Shown here piece by piece: positions 1-5,787 of a stretch of 9,208 bases of DNA; the stretch's first letter is position 1; each line of letters opens with the position of its first letter. The DNA comes from Planctomycetota bacterium (GTDB lineage: Bacteria; Planctomycetota; Phycisphaerae; Sedimentisphaerales; Anaerohalosphaeraceae), in assembly GCA_030637065.1 (NCBI GenBank), contig DAOVVQ010000153.1:1-9208 (forward strand), written 5' to 3'. Under the pieces are notes generated by a model. It saw only the letters and a list, made by a program, of their open reading frames with translations, was not told the DNA's origin and ran no database searches. Both the position numbers and the translations under genes were made by a program.

Positions 1-1
1 C

Positions 2-889
2 GGAGCCAAGCCCGGCGATACGAAGACGACGAGCGTCGATGTCCCGGCGACATTCTTTAACGAGCGGTATCGCGGCAAGAAGGTCGAGATCGAGATCACG
101 GTTAAGGATGTCAAGAGCTTAGAGCCGGCGGTGCTGGACGAGGACTTCTTCAAGCGGTATGGTATCGAGGACGAGGACGAGCTCCGGGACAATATTCGCG
201 ACGGACGGGCGGCACAGGCCGAGCAGCAGGCAAGGGCCGGTATGGGCGAGCAGATACACAAGTACCTGCTGGACAATACCAAGCTCGATCTGCCGGAGGA
301 TATTGTGGCCGACCAGTCGCGGCATATTCTCCAGCGGCAATATACGAATCTGCTGGTGCAGGGCCTGCCGCGTGAGGAGATCGACGCTCAGATGCAGTCT
401 CTTCAGGCCAGCAGCGCAACCCAGGCCCAGGAGCAGATGAAACGGTTCTTCATTATGGATAAGGTCGGCGAGAAGCTCGATATTACGGTTACCGAAGAGG
501 AGATCAACGGTCATATCGCCCAGATCGCCGCGTCGCGCGGTCGCCGGCCCGAGAAGATGCGTGAGGAACTGGCCCGGGATGGGTCGCTGGCACAGCTTAG
601 CCTGCAGATCCGCGAGCAGAATTGCATCGAAAAGATCCTTGAAACGGCGAAGATAACCGAAGCCAAGGCAGCCAAGACCAAAGACAAGCCCGCCAAGAAA
701 AAGGCGGCTGTGAAGAAGGCGGATAAGAAGGCCCCGGCGAAAAAGGACTCTGAGAAGGCCGAAAAGAAGACAGAAAAGAAAAAGACGGCCAAAAAGAGCA
801 CCTCGTCCCGCGAGGAGACTTCCGCAAAGAGAACGAAGAAGGCCGATACTGCAAAGTCCGGTAAAAAGGACAACAAAAAAGGAAAGTGA
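2..889 (+). CDS. tig: Trigger factor, C-terminal part (5' end outside window), with long Lys-rich tail
   Basis: Trigger factor is the ribosome-associated chaperone and peptidyl-prolyl isomerase that shields nascent chains in the cytoplasm. The reading frame is open from the first bases, so the ribosome-binding domain and most of the PPIase domain lie upstream. What remains is the end of the PPIase region (ITVKDVKSLEPAVLDEDF, then the acidic YGIEDEDELRDNIRD typical of trigger factors) and the helical C-terminal chaperone domain, with family-like stretches such as DLPEDIV and FFIMDKVGEKLDI. The family domain appears to end near nt 661. From 662 to 886 follow about 75 residues with roughly 30 lysines, in runs of AKK, EKK and DKK, which ordinary trigger factors lack. 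Position directly before clpP is the classic tig-clp arrangement. The stop is TGA at 887-889. The identification is firm; the role of the tail is unknown, and binding to ribosome or nucleic acid is only a guess. Confidence 0.93.
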   Translation, partial: GAKPGDTKTTSVDVPATFFNERYRGKKVEIEITVKDVKSLEPAVLDEDFFKRYGIEDEDELRDNIRDGRAAQAEQQARAGMGEQIHKYLLDNTKLDLPEDIVADQSRHILQRQYTNLLVQGLPREEIDAQMQSLQASSATQAQEQMKRFFIMDKVGEKLDITVTEEEINGHIAQIAASRGRRPEKMREELARDGSLAQLSLQIREQNCIEKILETAKITEAKAAKTKDKPAKKKAAVKKADKKAPAKKDSEKAEKKTEKKKTAKKSTSSREETSAKRTKKADTAKSGKKDNKKGK

Positions 890-902
890 GCCGGGTAAAT
901 GC

Positions 903-965
903 CCGATATAATCGTAATACCGCCAGCCGGTGAAGGCTATACTTCGCCGAAAGGTCCGATATAAT
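903..965 (+). repeat. Two copies of CCGATATAAT flanking a hairpin in the tig-clpP1 gap
   Basis: CCGATATAAT occurs at 903-912 and again at 956-965, 53 bp apart. Similarity continues for a few bases (13 of 16 match by eye). Each copy contains a perfect TATAAT (907-912 and 960-965), so both could be sigma-70 -10 boxes for clpP1. No good -35 hexamer stands 16-18 bp upstream of either copy. They could instead be sites for a regulator. The function is inferred; the repeat itself is plain in the sequence. Confidence 0.45.
928..949 (+). promoter_or_regulatory. RNA hairpin between tig and clpP1
   Basis: CGGTGAAG at 928-935 pairs with CTTCGCCG at 942-949, giving an 8-bp stem with one G-U pair and a 6-nt loop (936-941). 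No T tract follows, so it is not a standard intrinsic terminator. It lies 39 nt after the tig stop and 60 nt before the clpP1 start. It may be an mRNA processing or stabilising element that separates tig from clpP1 expression. Confidence 0.4.
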
Positions 966-1009
966 TGCGATTAACCAATTGATTACATTGAATTTACAGG
1001 GATGAATTG

Positions 1010-1693
1010 ATGCTTTTCAGGAATCCACAAGACGAGATCATTAAGAACGTCGACCAGCGAGTACAGAGCCAGGGCTATCAGCGAACGCGTGAGATGACGC
1101 TGGACGACATGCTGCTGGAGAATCGTATTGTTTTCATGATCGGTGAGATATCCTACCGGATGGCGACCGAGGTGATCATGAAGCTGCTGTATCTGGACAA
1201 CCTCAAACGGGGGGTCGATATCAGTCTGTATATCAACTCGCCGGGCGGCAGCGTCGACGATACGATGGCGATCTACGATACGATGCAGTTTATCGGTTCG
1301 GATGTGGCAACATTCTGTATCGGCAGGGCCCAGTCGGGCGGAGCAATCGTTTTGGCGGCTGGCACGAAGGGCAAACGGCACGCCCTGCCTCATGCCAAGG
1401 TGATGCTTCATCAGCCGTGGGGCGGGATTACCGGTCAGGCGTCGGATATCAAGATCCAGGCCGAGGAGATCATCAAATCCAAGCAGATTATTAATGAGAT
1501 ATTAGCCAAACACACCGGTCTTTCCGCTGAAAAGATCGCCGAAGAGACCGATCGCGACAAGTATCTTACCGCACGCGAGGCTCTGGAGTACGGTTTGATC
1601 GACGAGGTGTTGGAGAATGTCGAAGACGACAAAGACAAGAAGGGCAAAAAGGACAAGAAGGGCGACAAACAGTCCGGCGATAAGAAAAAGTAA
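1010..1693 (+). CDS. clpP: ATP-dependent Clp protease proteolytic subunit, first copy (ClpP1)
   Basis: ClpP forms the barrel-shaped serine peptidase of the cytoplasmic Clp protease, fed by an AAA+ unfoldase such as ClpX, ClpA or ClpC. The triad can be placed as Ser109 (in GRAQSGGA), His134 (VMLHQPWGG) and Asp183 (ETDRDKYLTA). The spacings of 25 and 74 residues match E. coli Ser97, His122 and Asp171. The oxyanion region YINSPGGSVDD is present. The nucleophile box is unusual: most ClpPs have GQAASMG. The ClpP fold ends near EYGLIDEVLENVE and is followed by about 22 residues of mostly Lys and Asp, making the protein 227 aa against about 195-200 usually. I chose ATG at 1010, with AGGGA at 998-1002 seven bases upstream; a TTG one codon earlier is possible. 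It lies 60 bp before a second clpP, probably in one operon. Confidence 0.95.
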   Translation: MLFRNPQDEIIKNVDQRVQSQGYQRTREMTLDDMLLENRIVFMIGEISYRMATEVIMKLLYLDNLKRGVDISLYINSPGGSVDDTMAIYDTMQFIGSDVATFCIGRAQSGGAIVLAAGTKGKRHALPHAKVMLHQPWGGITGQASDIKIQAEEIIKSKQIINEILAKHTGLSAEKIAEETDRDKYLTAREALEYGLIDEVLENVEDDKDKKGKKDKKGDKQSGDKKK

Positions 1694-1753
1694 GGCCGGG
1701 CAGACCAAGGCGATTGCGGCTGAAATTCAAATTAGACAAGGAGTGCTCCTGAA

Positions 1754-2377
1754 ATGGCAGTAAACCAGGGTTTGGTACCAATAGTGATAGAAAAAACCGG
1801 ACGCGGCGAGCGGGCCTACGATATATATTCACGCCTCCTGAAGGACAGGATTATCTTCCTCGGCGGGGCGGTTGAAGATTTCTCCGCGAATCTGATCATC
1901 GCTCAGATGCTGTTTCTCAGCAACGAAGACAGCAAGGCCGATATTCATTTTTACATTAACTCGCCGGGCGGGGCTATTACCTCCGGTCTTGCCATCTACG
2001 ACACAATGCGTTTTCTGCGGTGCGATGTCGCGACGTACTGCGTTGGGCAGGCGGCGAGTATGGGAGCGGTTTTGTTTGCCGGCGGAACGGCGGGCAAGCG
2101 GTTCATGCTCTCGAACGGACGAATACTTCTGCATCAGCCGCTGATCTCGGGCGTACTTCAGGGAGTGGCGACGGAACTGGAGATCGAGGCGAAAGAGATA
2201 CTCCGCCTGCGGACGAGGCTGTACGAGATATTGGCCGAGCATACGGGCAAAGACGCCGGCAAGATCGAGGACGATTGCGACCGGAATCTGTGGCTCGAGG
2301 CCGAAGAGGCTATCAGTTACGGACTGGCCGACCAGATCCTGAAAAAGGCGCCGGAAATCGCCGGCGGAGCCGATTAG
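1754..2377 (+). CDS. clpP: ATP-dependent Clp protease proteolytic subunit, second copy (ClpP2)
   Basis: This is a canonical ClpP of 207 aa. The nucleophile box is the standard GQAASMGA with Ser102. His127 lies in LLHQPLISG and Asp176 in DDCDRN, again with the 25 and 74 residue spacings of E. coli ClpP. YINSPGGAITSG forms the oxyanion region. The start ATG has AAGGAG at 1738-1743 ten bases upstream. The short C-terminus (KKAPEIAGGAD) lacks the charged tail of the preceding paralogue. Both subunits have complete triads, so the two may form separate or mixed tetradecamers, as known for paired ClpPs in actinobacteria and cyanobacteria; which applies here is not visible. clpX does not follow, although tig-clpP-clpX is the common order. 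Confidence 0.96.
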   Translation: MAVNQGLVPIVIEKTGRGERAYDIYSRLLKDRIIFLGGAVEDFSANLIIAQMLFLSNEDSKADIHFYINSPGGAITSGLAIYDTMRFLRCDVATYCVGQAASMGAVLFAGGTAGKRFMLSNGRILLHQPLISGVLQGVATELEIEAKEILRLRTRLYEILAEHTGKDAGKIEDDCDRNLWLEAEEAISYGLADQILKKAPEIAGGAD

Positions 2378-2397
2378 CCCTGCCAACAGGTGGGGCT
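2376..2397 (+). promoter_or_regulatory. RNA hairpin spanning the clpP2 stop codon
   Basis: AGCCCTGCC at 2376-2384 pairs with GGTGGGGCT at 2389-2397: a 9-bp stem including two G-U pairs, with an AACA tetraloop. It overlaps the TAG stop (2375-2377). No T run follows, so a standard intrinsic terminator is unlikely. It could protect the 3' end of the clp message or limit read-through into the lipoprotein gene. Function is inferred from structure only. Confidence 0.4.
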
Positions 2398-2466
2398 CAT
2401 GGCGGCAACCGGTGAACGGTGGATAGCAGGCGGCGGACGGCTGGCGACGAAGATAGGAAGGCTTTA

Positions 2467-3066
2467 ATGAGACGTAAAGCTGTTTTTATTCTGTGTATGT
2501 TTCCGTTTTTCGTTGCGGGGTGCGCAAGCGAGTCGCAAAACCTTCCCTGGGATCAATTAACCCTCAAGAGCGAGGAAACAACGCAGCTTAAACTCCAGGT
2601 CAAGCAGCTTGAAAGCGAAAATGCGGACCTTCGCGGGCAAGTGGCGACGCTTGCGGCACTGGATAGCGAGATCAGGGCCGAATTGCTTTCCGGGCTCAGG
2701 AAGATCGAGATCGGCAGACGCAGCGGGCTCTACGATAAAGACGGCGACGGCAGGAAAGAATTGCTCGTTGTTTACATAAGGCCCTACGACACGCAGCTCG
2801 ACGTGGTGAAGATCGCCGGCAGTGCGAATGCCGAGCTTTGGGATCTGGGGCTGGAACCGGCTGAGGCGCTTTTGGGCAAATGGCAGGTCGGGCCGGACGA
2901 GCTAAAGGAGCTGTGGTCGGCGACGATGATGACGAACTATTACCGCCTGACCTTCGATGTGGGCAATATATTGGGCCCGGAGGAAAGAGAGCTGACGGTA
3001 AGGGTACGCTTTACCGACTACATCACCGGAAAGGCCCTCCAGGAGCAGCACGTGATCGCACCTTAG
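2467..3066 (+). CDS. Lipoprotein with coiled coil and DxDxDG (calcium-type) loop, function unknown
   Basis: I do not recognise a named family. The 199-aa product starts with basic MRRK, a hydrophobic stretch and the lipobox VAGC with Cys19, so it is a likely signal peptidase II substrate anchored in the envelope. Residues about 35-66 form a predicted coiled coil (LKLQVKQLESENADLRGQV). Next comes GLYDKDGDGRKELLVVYI, with Asp90, Asp92 and Asp94, a pattern seen in FG-GAP, VCBS and EF-hand-like calcium loops. The remaining C-terminal part is mixed helix and strand, ending in a beta-rich RELTVRVRFTDYITG. ATG 2467 is preferred over GTG 2419 because AGGAAG (2455-2460) sits six bases upstream and the signal peptide then begins at residue 1. 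It lies 89 bp after clpP2 and may share its transcript. A role in proteostasis is not shown. Confidence 0.8.
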   Translation: MRRKAVFILCMFPFFVAGCASESQNLPWDQLTLKSEETTQLKLQVKQLESENADLRGQVATLAALDSEIRAELLSGLRKIEIGRRSGLYDKDGDGRKELLVVYIRPYDTQLDVVKIAGSANAELWDLGLEPAEALLGKWQVGPDELKELWSATMMTNYYRLTFDVGNILGPEERELTVRVRFTDYITGKALQEQHVIAP

Positions 3067-3159
3067 CCGGACTGCATTGTAAAGCGTCGCCGCCTGGAAA
3101 CGCCCGTGAAGCCAATAAGAGGACGGAAAACAGATGTGTCGTAAACAAGGATTACGAGC

Positions 3160-3459
3160 ATGAACAAATATTTGGGCATACCTCAGGACAAGATCAGCGA
3201 TTTTTGCCGGCGACACCACGTCCGTCGGCTTTGCGTCTTCGGTTCTGCACTGCGGGACGACTTTGACGCCGACAGCGATATCGATATCCTCGTCGAGTTC
3301 CGGGAGGGATCCGTGCCGGGATTTGCCTTCTTCGGTATGGAAGCGGAGCTTTCCGAACTGATCGGACGCAAAGTGGACCTCAATACGCCAAACTTCCTGA
3401 GCCGCTATTTTCGCGACGAAGTCATGCAAAACGCCGAGGTGCAATATGCCGAAGAATGA
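3160..3459 (+). CDS. mntA: MntA-type minimal nucleotidyltransferase (antitoxin-like), partner lost
   Basis: This 99-aa protein is a small nucleotidyltransferase of the MNT group. The signature GSALRDDFDADSDID fits GS-x10-DxD, with Gly28, Ser29, Asp40 and Asp42. A third metal-binding Asp is Asp73 in GRKVDLNTP. In MntA-HepT toxin-antitoxin pairs this enzyme AMPylates and so neutralises a HEPN ribonuclease encoded immediately downstream. The start ATG has AAGGA at 3147-3151 eight bases upstream. The C-terminus (FLSRYFRDEVMQNAEVQYAEE) looks complete. The expected hepT gene is reduced to a few codons overlapping the end of this gene (see the pseudogene at 3446), so this is now an orphan antitoxin or acts on a HEPN protein elsewhere. 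Family assignment is strong; present activity is unknown. Confidence 0.88.
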   Translation: MNKYLGIPQDKISDFCRRHHVRRLCVFGSALRDDFDADSDIDILVEFREGSVPGFAFFGMEAELSELIGRKVDLNTPNFLSRYFRDEVMQNAEVQYAEE

Positions 3460-3505
3460 CGACTCCCGTTTGCGCCCGGATCAGCAGGAACCGGGCGTAT
3501 ACTAA
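3446..3505 (+). pseudogene. Remnant of the hepT (HEPN toxin) 5' end
   Basis: An ATG at 3446 overlaps the last 14 bases of mntA, as hepT usually does in such pairs. It opens a frame reading MPKNDDSRLR, then PDQQEPGVY and a stop (TAA 3503-3505). HepT/DUF86 proteins of this type commonly begin with a Met-Pro-x-x-Asp-Asp and Arg-Leu-Arg-like start followed by HMLDA. Similarity stops after RLR. I infer that the rest of the toxin was deleted or displaced at about 3475-3505. The match is short and from memory of the family, so it needs an alignment. Confidence 0.5.
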
Positions 3506-3531
3506 CGAGAACCTACTCGGGCAATTCCCTC

Positions 3532-3559
3532 TTGCAAACTGCCGTATCTTCTGTATCAT
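3532..3559 (+). promoter_or_regulatory. Candidate promoter for the PIN-domain gene
   Basis: TTGCAA at 3532-3537 and TATCAT at 3554-3559 are separated by 16 bp (4 of 6 and 5 of 6 matches to the sigma-70 consensus). Transcription from about 3566 would leave a leader of roughly 37 nt before ATG 3603. It lies just after the hepT remnant, where the low-GC islet begins. Confidence 0.4.
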
Positions 3560-3602
3560 ATCCCCATGCAAAAGCTCTCAATCGGCATTTCTGAGGCGTG
3601 AC

Positions 3603-4577
3603 ATGGCAAAAGCTGTTCGAACTGAAAATAGAAAATTCCTGCTGTTGGACGCAAATGTTGTGGCGGGTTATTATCTACCTGAGGCGCTTAGCTCAACTAA
3701 GGCACGCGACCCGATAAAAATAATTATCGAATCAGTCAGCAATCTCGGTAGACCAGATATATTTCTCTATATACCAAGCCTCTGTATCCCAGAAGTTTTC
3801 TCAGTATTTGCAAAGTACCACCTGGCCACTTGGGACAACCATATAAAAAAGGTTTTGCCAAGAGGCCTCACGAAAAACAAATACCAGAAAATCCGAAAGC
3901 AGTTTCGTGATGATATACGCAACGGGGCATTGTTGCAACCAGTAGAACTTACCCAGTACCACATCCAAGCAACCAACTTGATTAGTCCGGTAGATGCAAA
4001 TTTTGAACACTATCGGACTCGCAGCAATAAGAAGAAAAGACGTCCCAAGAAAATGATGGGGGCGGCAGATCATACCATCATCGGAATGGGGATACAGCTT
4101 TCTAAGATACATGGACGCGATAATTTTGCTATTGTCACCGCCGACAACCGATTGGCCGACATATTAACAAAAGCTACTTCCGTAAATCGTAATACTGCCA
4201 AGAGGATTGGCTTAATTGAAACAGCAAATGAGTTAGACTTAGACTATGGGCCAAATATATACCCAGATGTAATAAATCTTGCTAAAATAACAAAAGGGGA
4301 GTTGGCAGCCTTTTTTCAAGCATGGCCACTGCCCGCAAGCCCGCCAACAGGCAAGCCCCTATCGAAACTTACGCTGTCGGACGCAAAACTTCTGTCTGAT
4401 CTAAGGAAAAAACGCCATATTGGACGAGATAGATTACCTTATACCCAGGACTTTGAGATCATCTGCCACGAGTTTGAACGCCTAAAGGGTCACCTCGTTG
4501 ACAGACATGCCGTCTGGACAACGCTGAGTAATTACGAGAAGAATCCCAAGAAGAAAAAAAAGAAGTCTAAAAAGTAA
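3603..4577 (+). CDS. PIN-domain nuclease-like protein with basic C-terminal extension
   Basis: The N-terminal half looks like a PIN domain, a metal-dependent nuclease fold common in toxins and RNA-processing enzymes. The first strand is FLLLDANVV with Asp16. Glu64 follows in IPSLCIPEVFSVF, Asp156 in GAADHTIIGMGIQL and Asp181 in IVTADNRLAD, which matches the usual D-E-D-D order and the T-x-D motif. About 90 residues separate Glu64 and Asp156, longer than in small VapC toxins. Residues about 215-324 form a second, unrecognised part (LTLSDAKLLSDLRKKRHIG, then FEIICHEFERLKGHLVDRH), ending in a poly-Lys tail. The frame is open back to 3456, but that stretch is low in recognisable protein character; ATG 3603 has GAGG at 3593-3596 and begins just before the PIN strand. 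No small antitoxin lies beside it. It is followed after 65 bp by a DNA methyltransferase of similar low GC, which suggests a joint role. It could be a nuclease of a restriction- or defence-like pair; this is inference. Confidence 0.72.
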   Translation: MAKAVRTENRKFLLLDANVVAGYYLPEALSSTKARDPIKIIIESVSNLGRPDIFLYIPSLCIPEVFSVFAKYHLATWDNHIKKVLPRGLTKNKYQKIRKQFRDDIRNGALLQPVELTQYHIQATNLISPVDANFEHYRTRSNKKKRRPKKMMGAADHTIIGMGIQLSKIHGRDNFAIVTADNRLADILTKATSVNRNTAKRIGLIETANELDLDYGPNIYPDVINLAKITKGELAAFFQAWPLPASPPTGKPLSKLTLSDAKLLSDLRKKRHIGRDRLPYTQDFEIICHEFERLKGHLVDRHAVWTTLSNYEKNPKKKKKKSKK

Positions 4578-4608
4578 TTTGCCATAAACAACGCAGGCCA
4601 GAGATGTC

Positions 4609-4636
4609 TTGCATCTATGCGAAACACTTGTAGAAT
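4609..4636 (+). promoter_or_regulatory. Candidate promoter for the methyltransferase, likely leaderless
   Basis: TTGCAT at 4609-4614 and TAGAAT at 4631-4636 are separated by 16 bp. The ATG at 4643 begins seven bases after the -10 box, where transcription would be expected to start. There is no Shine-Dalgarno-like sequence before this ATG. Together these suggest a leaderless mRNA and expression independent of the PIN gene. Confidence 0.42.
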
Positions 4637-4642
4637 GGGCTC

Positions 4643-5650
4643 ATGCACGAACTTGCTAATAAAATAAAATGTGGTGACTGTATAAAGATACTCGCGAAAA
4701 CCTCTGAGCCTTTCGCGGATCTGATATTTGCCGACCCTCCTTTCAATATCGGCTATGAATATGACAAGTACGATGATCGAGTTGCCAAAGACGAGTATGT
4801 CAAGTGGACAAAAAAATGGATGAGCGCTTGCGTGCAGGTATTAAAGCCAAACGGATCATTCTACGTAGCTATAGGTGACGAGTACGTGGCGAATGTGAAA
4901 CTCATAGCTGAGGATGAACTTAAACTTCATATGCGCAACTGGATAATTTGGCACTACACCTTCGGCCAGCAGGCGAAGACCAAGTTTGCACGCGCGCACA
5001 CACATATCCTTTATTTCGTCAAGGACAAGGATAATTTTATATTCAACGATAGTGTAAGCCGTGTTTTTTCCGACCGGCAAACGATATACAATGACAAGCG
5101 GGCAAATCCCGACGGAAAACTTCCGGATGATGTATGGAACGAGTTCCCACGAGTTTGCGGGACATTTGAAGAACGCACCGGGTGGCATCCATGCCAAATG
5201 CCAGAGAGCGTCTTAGCCCGGATTATTCGCGCAAGTTCAGACCCTGGTCAGTTAGTTCTTGATCCATTTAGTGGTTCCGGTACAACGTGTGTGGTAGCAC
5301 ACAAATTGAACCGGTTTTATACGGGGATCGAGATATCAGGTGAGTACACCAAGGCATCTCGCACCCGCATAAATAAGTCTGAAAGCCTGCCAGTAGAAGG
5401 AGAAGGACCGGCTGAATGGAATTCACATCTAAAAGTAGAACTGAAGTGGCTTTACCACGAGAACAAGGTTAGCACGGAACAGCTTGACGATTCCCCATAT
5501 CTCTTGGCGTTGTTTACGAGTAAGTTCAACCAACGCGCAGGACGAAAAACTCATATGTTTACGCCGGAAAACATCAGAAAAAAATTGCGACAATTGCGAA
5601 AGAGCGGCAAACTGGGGCCGATGGTTCGTAAAACCACCCAGTCTAGATAG
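4643..5650 (+). CDS. Beta-class DNA amino-methyltransferase (N6-adenine or N4-cytosine)
   Basis: A 335-aa S-adenosylmethionine-dependent DNA methyltransferase. The catalytic motif IV DPPF is at residues 31-34, after IKCGDCIKIL near the N-terminus. The SAM-binding motif I (LDPFSGSGTT, residues about 206-215) comes near the C-terminal end of the catalytic domain. This order (IV first, then the recognition region, then I) defines the beta class, as in HinfI- and CcrM-type enzymes. DPPF is compatible with adenine or N4-cytosine methylation; the target sequence cannot be read from the protein. Residues about 245-335 form an extra C-terminal part (FTPENIRKKLRQLRKSGKL) that may bind DNA. No recognisable restriction endonuclease is adjacent, only the PIN-domain gene 65 bp upstream. 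A fragment of a related methyltransferase follows the stop directly. GC is lower than in flanking chromosomal genes, which points to acquisition. Confidence 0.93.
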   Translation: MHELANKIKCGDCIKILAKTSEPFADLIFADPPFNIGYEYDKYDDRVAKDEYVKWTKKWMSACVQVLKPNGSFYVAIGDEYVANVKLIAEDELKLHMRNWIIWHYTFGQQAKTKFARAHTHILYFVKDKDNFIFNDSVSRVFSDRQTIYNDKRANPDGKLPDDVWNEFPRVCGTFEERTGWHPCQMPESVLARIIRASSDPGQLVLDPFSGSGTTCVVAHKLNRFYTGIEISGEYTKASRTRINKSESLPVEGEGPAEWNSHLKVELKWLYHENKVSTEQLDDSPYLLALFTSKFNQRAGRKTHMFTPENIRKKLRQLRKSGKLGPMVRKTTQSR

Positions 5651-5661
5651 GTTTTTTGTAA

Positions 5662-5787
5662 CACTATATTGCGATCGGTGACGATTATGCCGCAAATATA
5701 CGGATTATTGGTGAACAATTGAGGCTTTGTCTTCGTAATTGGACTATCTGGCACTATATGTTCGGTCAACAGACGCAGACGAAATTG
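5662..5787 (+). pseudogene. Fragment of a second, diverged beta-class DNA methyltransferase
   Basis: Beginning 11 bases after the methyltransferase stop, the frame reads YIAIGDDYAANIRII, then LRNWTIWHYMFGQQTQTK. It aligns with residues 73-118 of the intact enzyme (YVAIGDEYVANVKLI, then MRNWIIWHYTFGQQAKTK). By hand about 26 of 45 positions are identical, with one residue deleted. The DNA is much more diverged, so this is not a recent tandem duplication but a piece of a paralogue. An in-frame TAA (5659-5661) stands just upstream, no start codon or catalytic DPPF precedes it, and similarity stops near 5787. The frame then runs on to a stop at 5833-5835, inside lnt in another frame. It is a relic, not a gene. 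Confidence 0.78.

Noticed and set aside
119..514. Long open frames antisense to tig, clpP and lnt
   Set aside because: They mirror the codon bias of the real genes on the other strand and show no family motifs.
1739..1750. AGGAG-TG-CTCCT palindrome at the clpP2 ribosome site, possibly hiding it
   Set aside because: A real RNA stem could have only four pairs with a 4-nt loop; too weak to claim regulation.
2419..2466. GTG at 2419 as start of the lipoprotein
   Set aside because: It would put 16 polar residues before the signal peptide; ATG 2467 has a good ribosome site and a normal lipoprotein leader.
3456..3602. An upstream ATG (3456) extending the PIN gene by 49 codons
   Set aside because: The extra residues have no recognisable protein character, overlap the hepT remnant and a candidate promoter, and ATG 3603 has a better ribosome site just before the first PIN strand.
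5630..5655. AAAACC/GGTTTT inverted repeat around the methyltransferase stop as a terminator
   Set aside because: Only six mostly A-T pairs with a 14-nt loop, and only two more T's follow; too weak to call.
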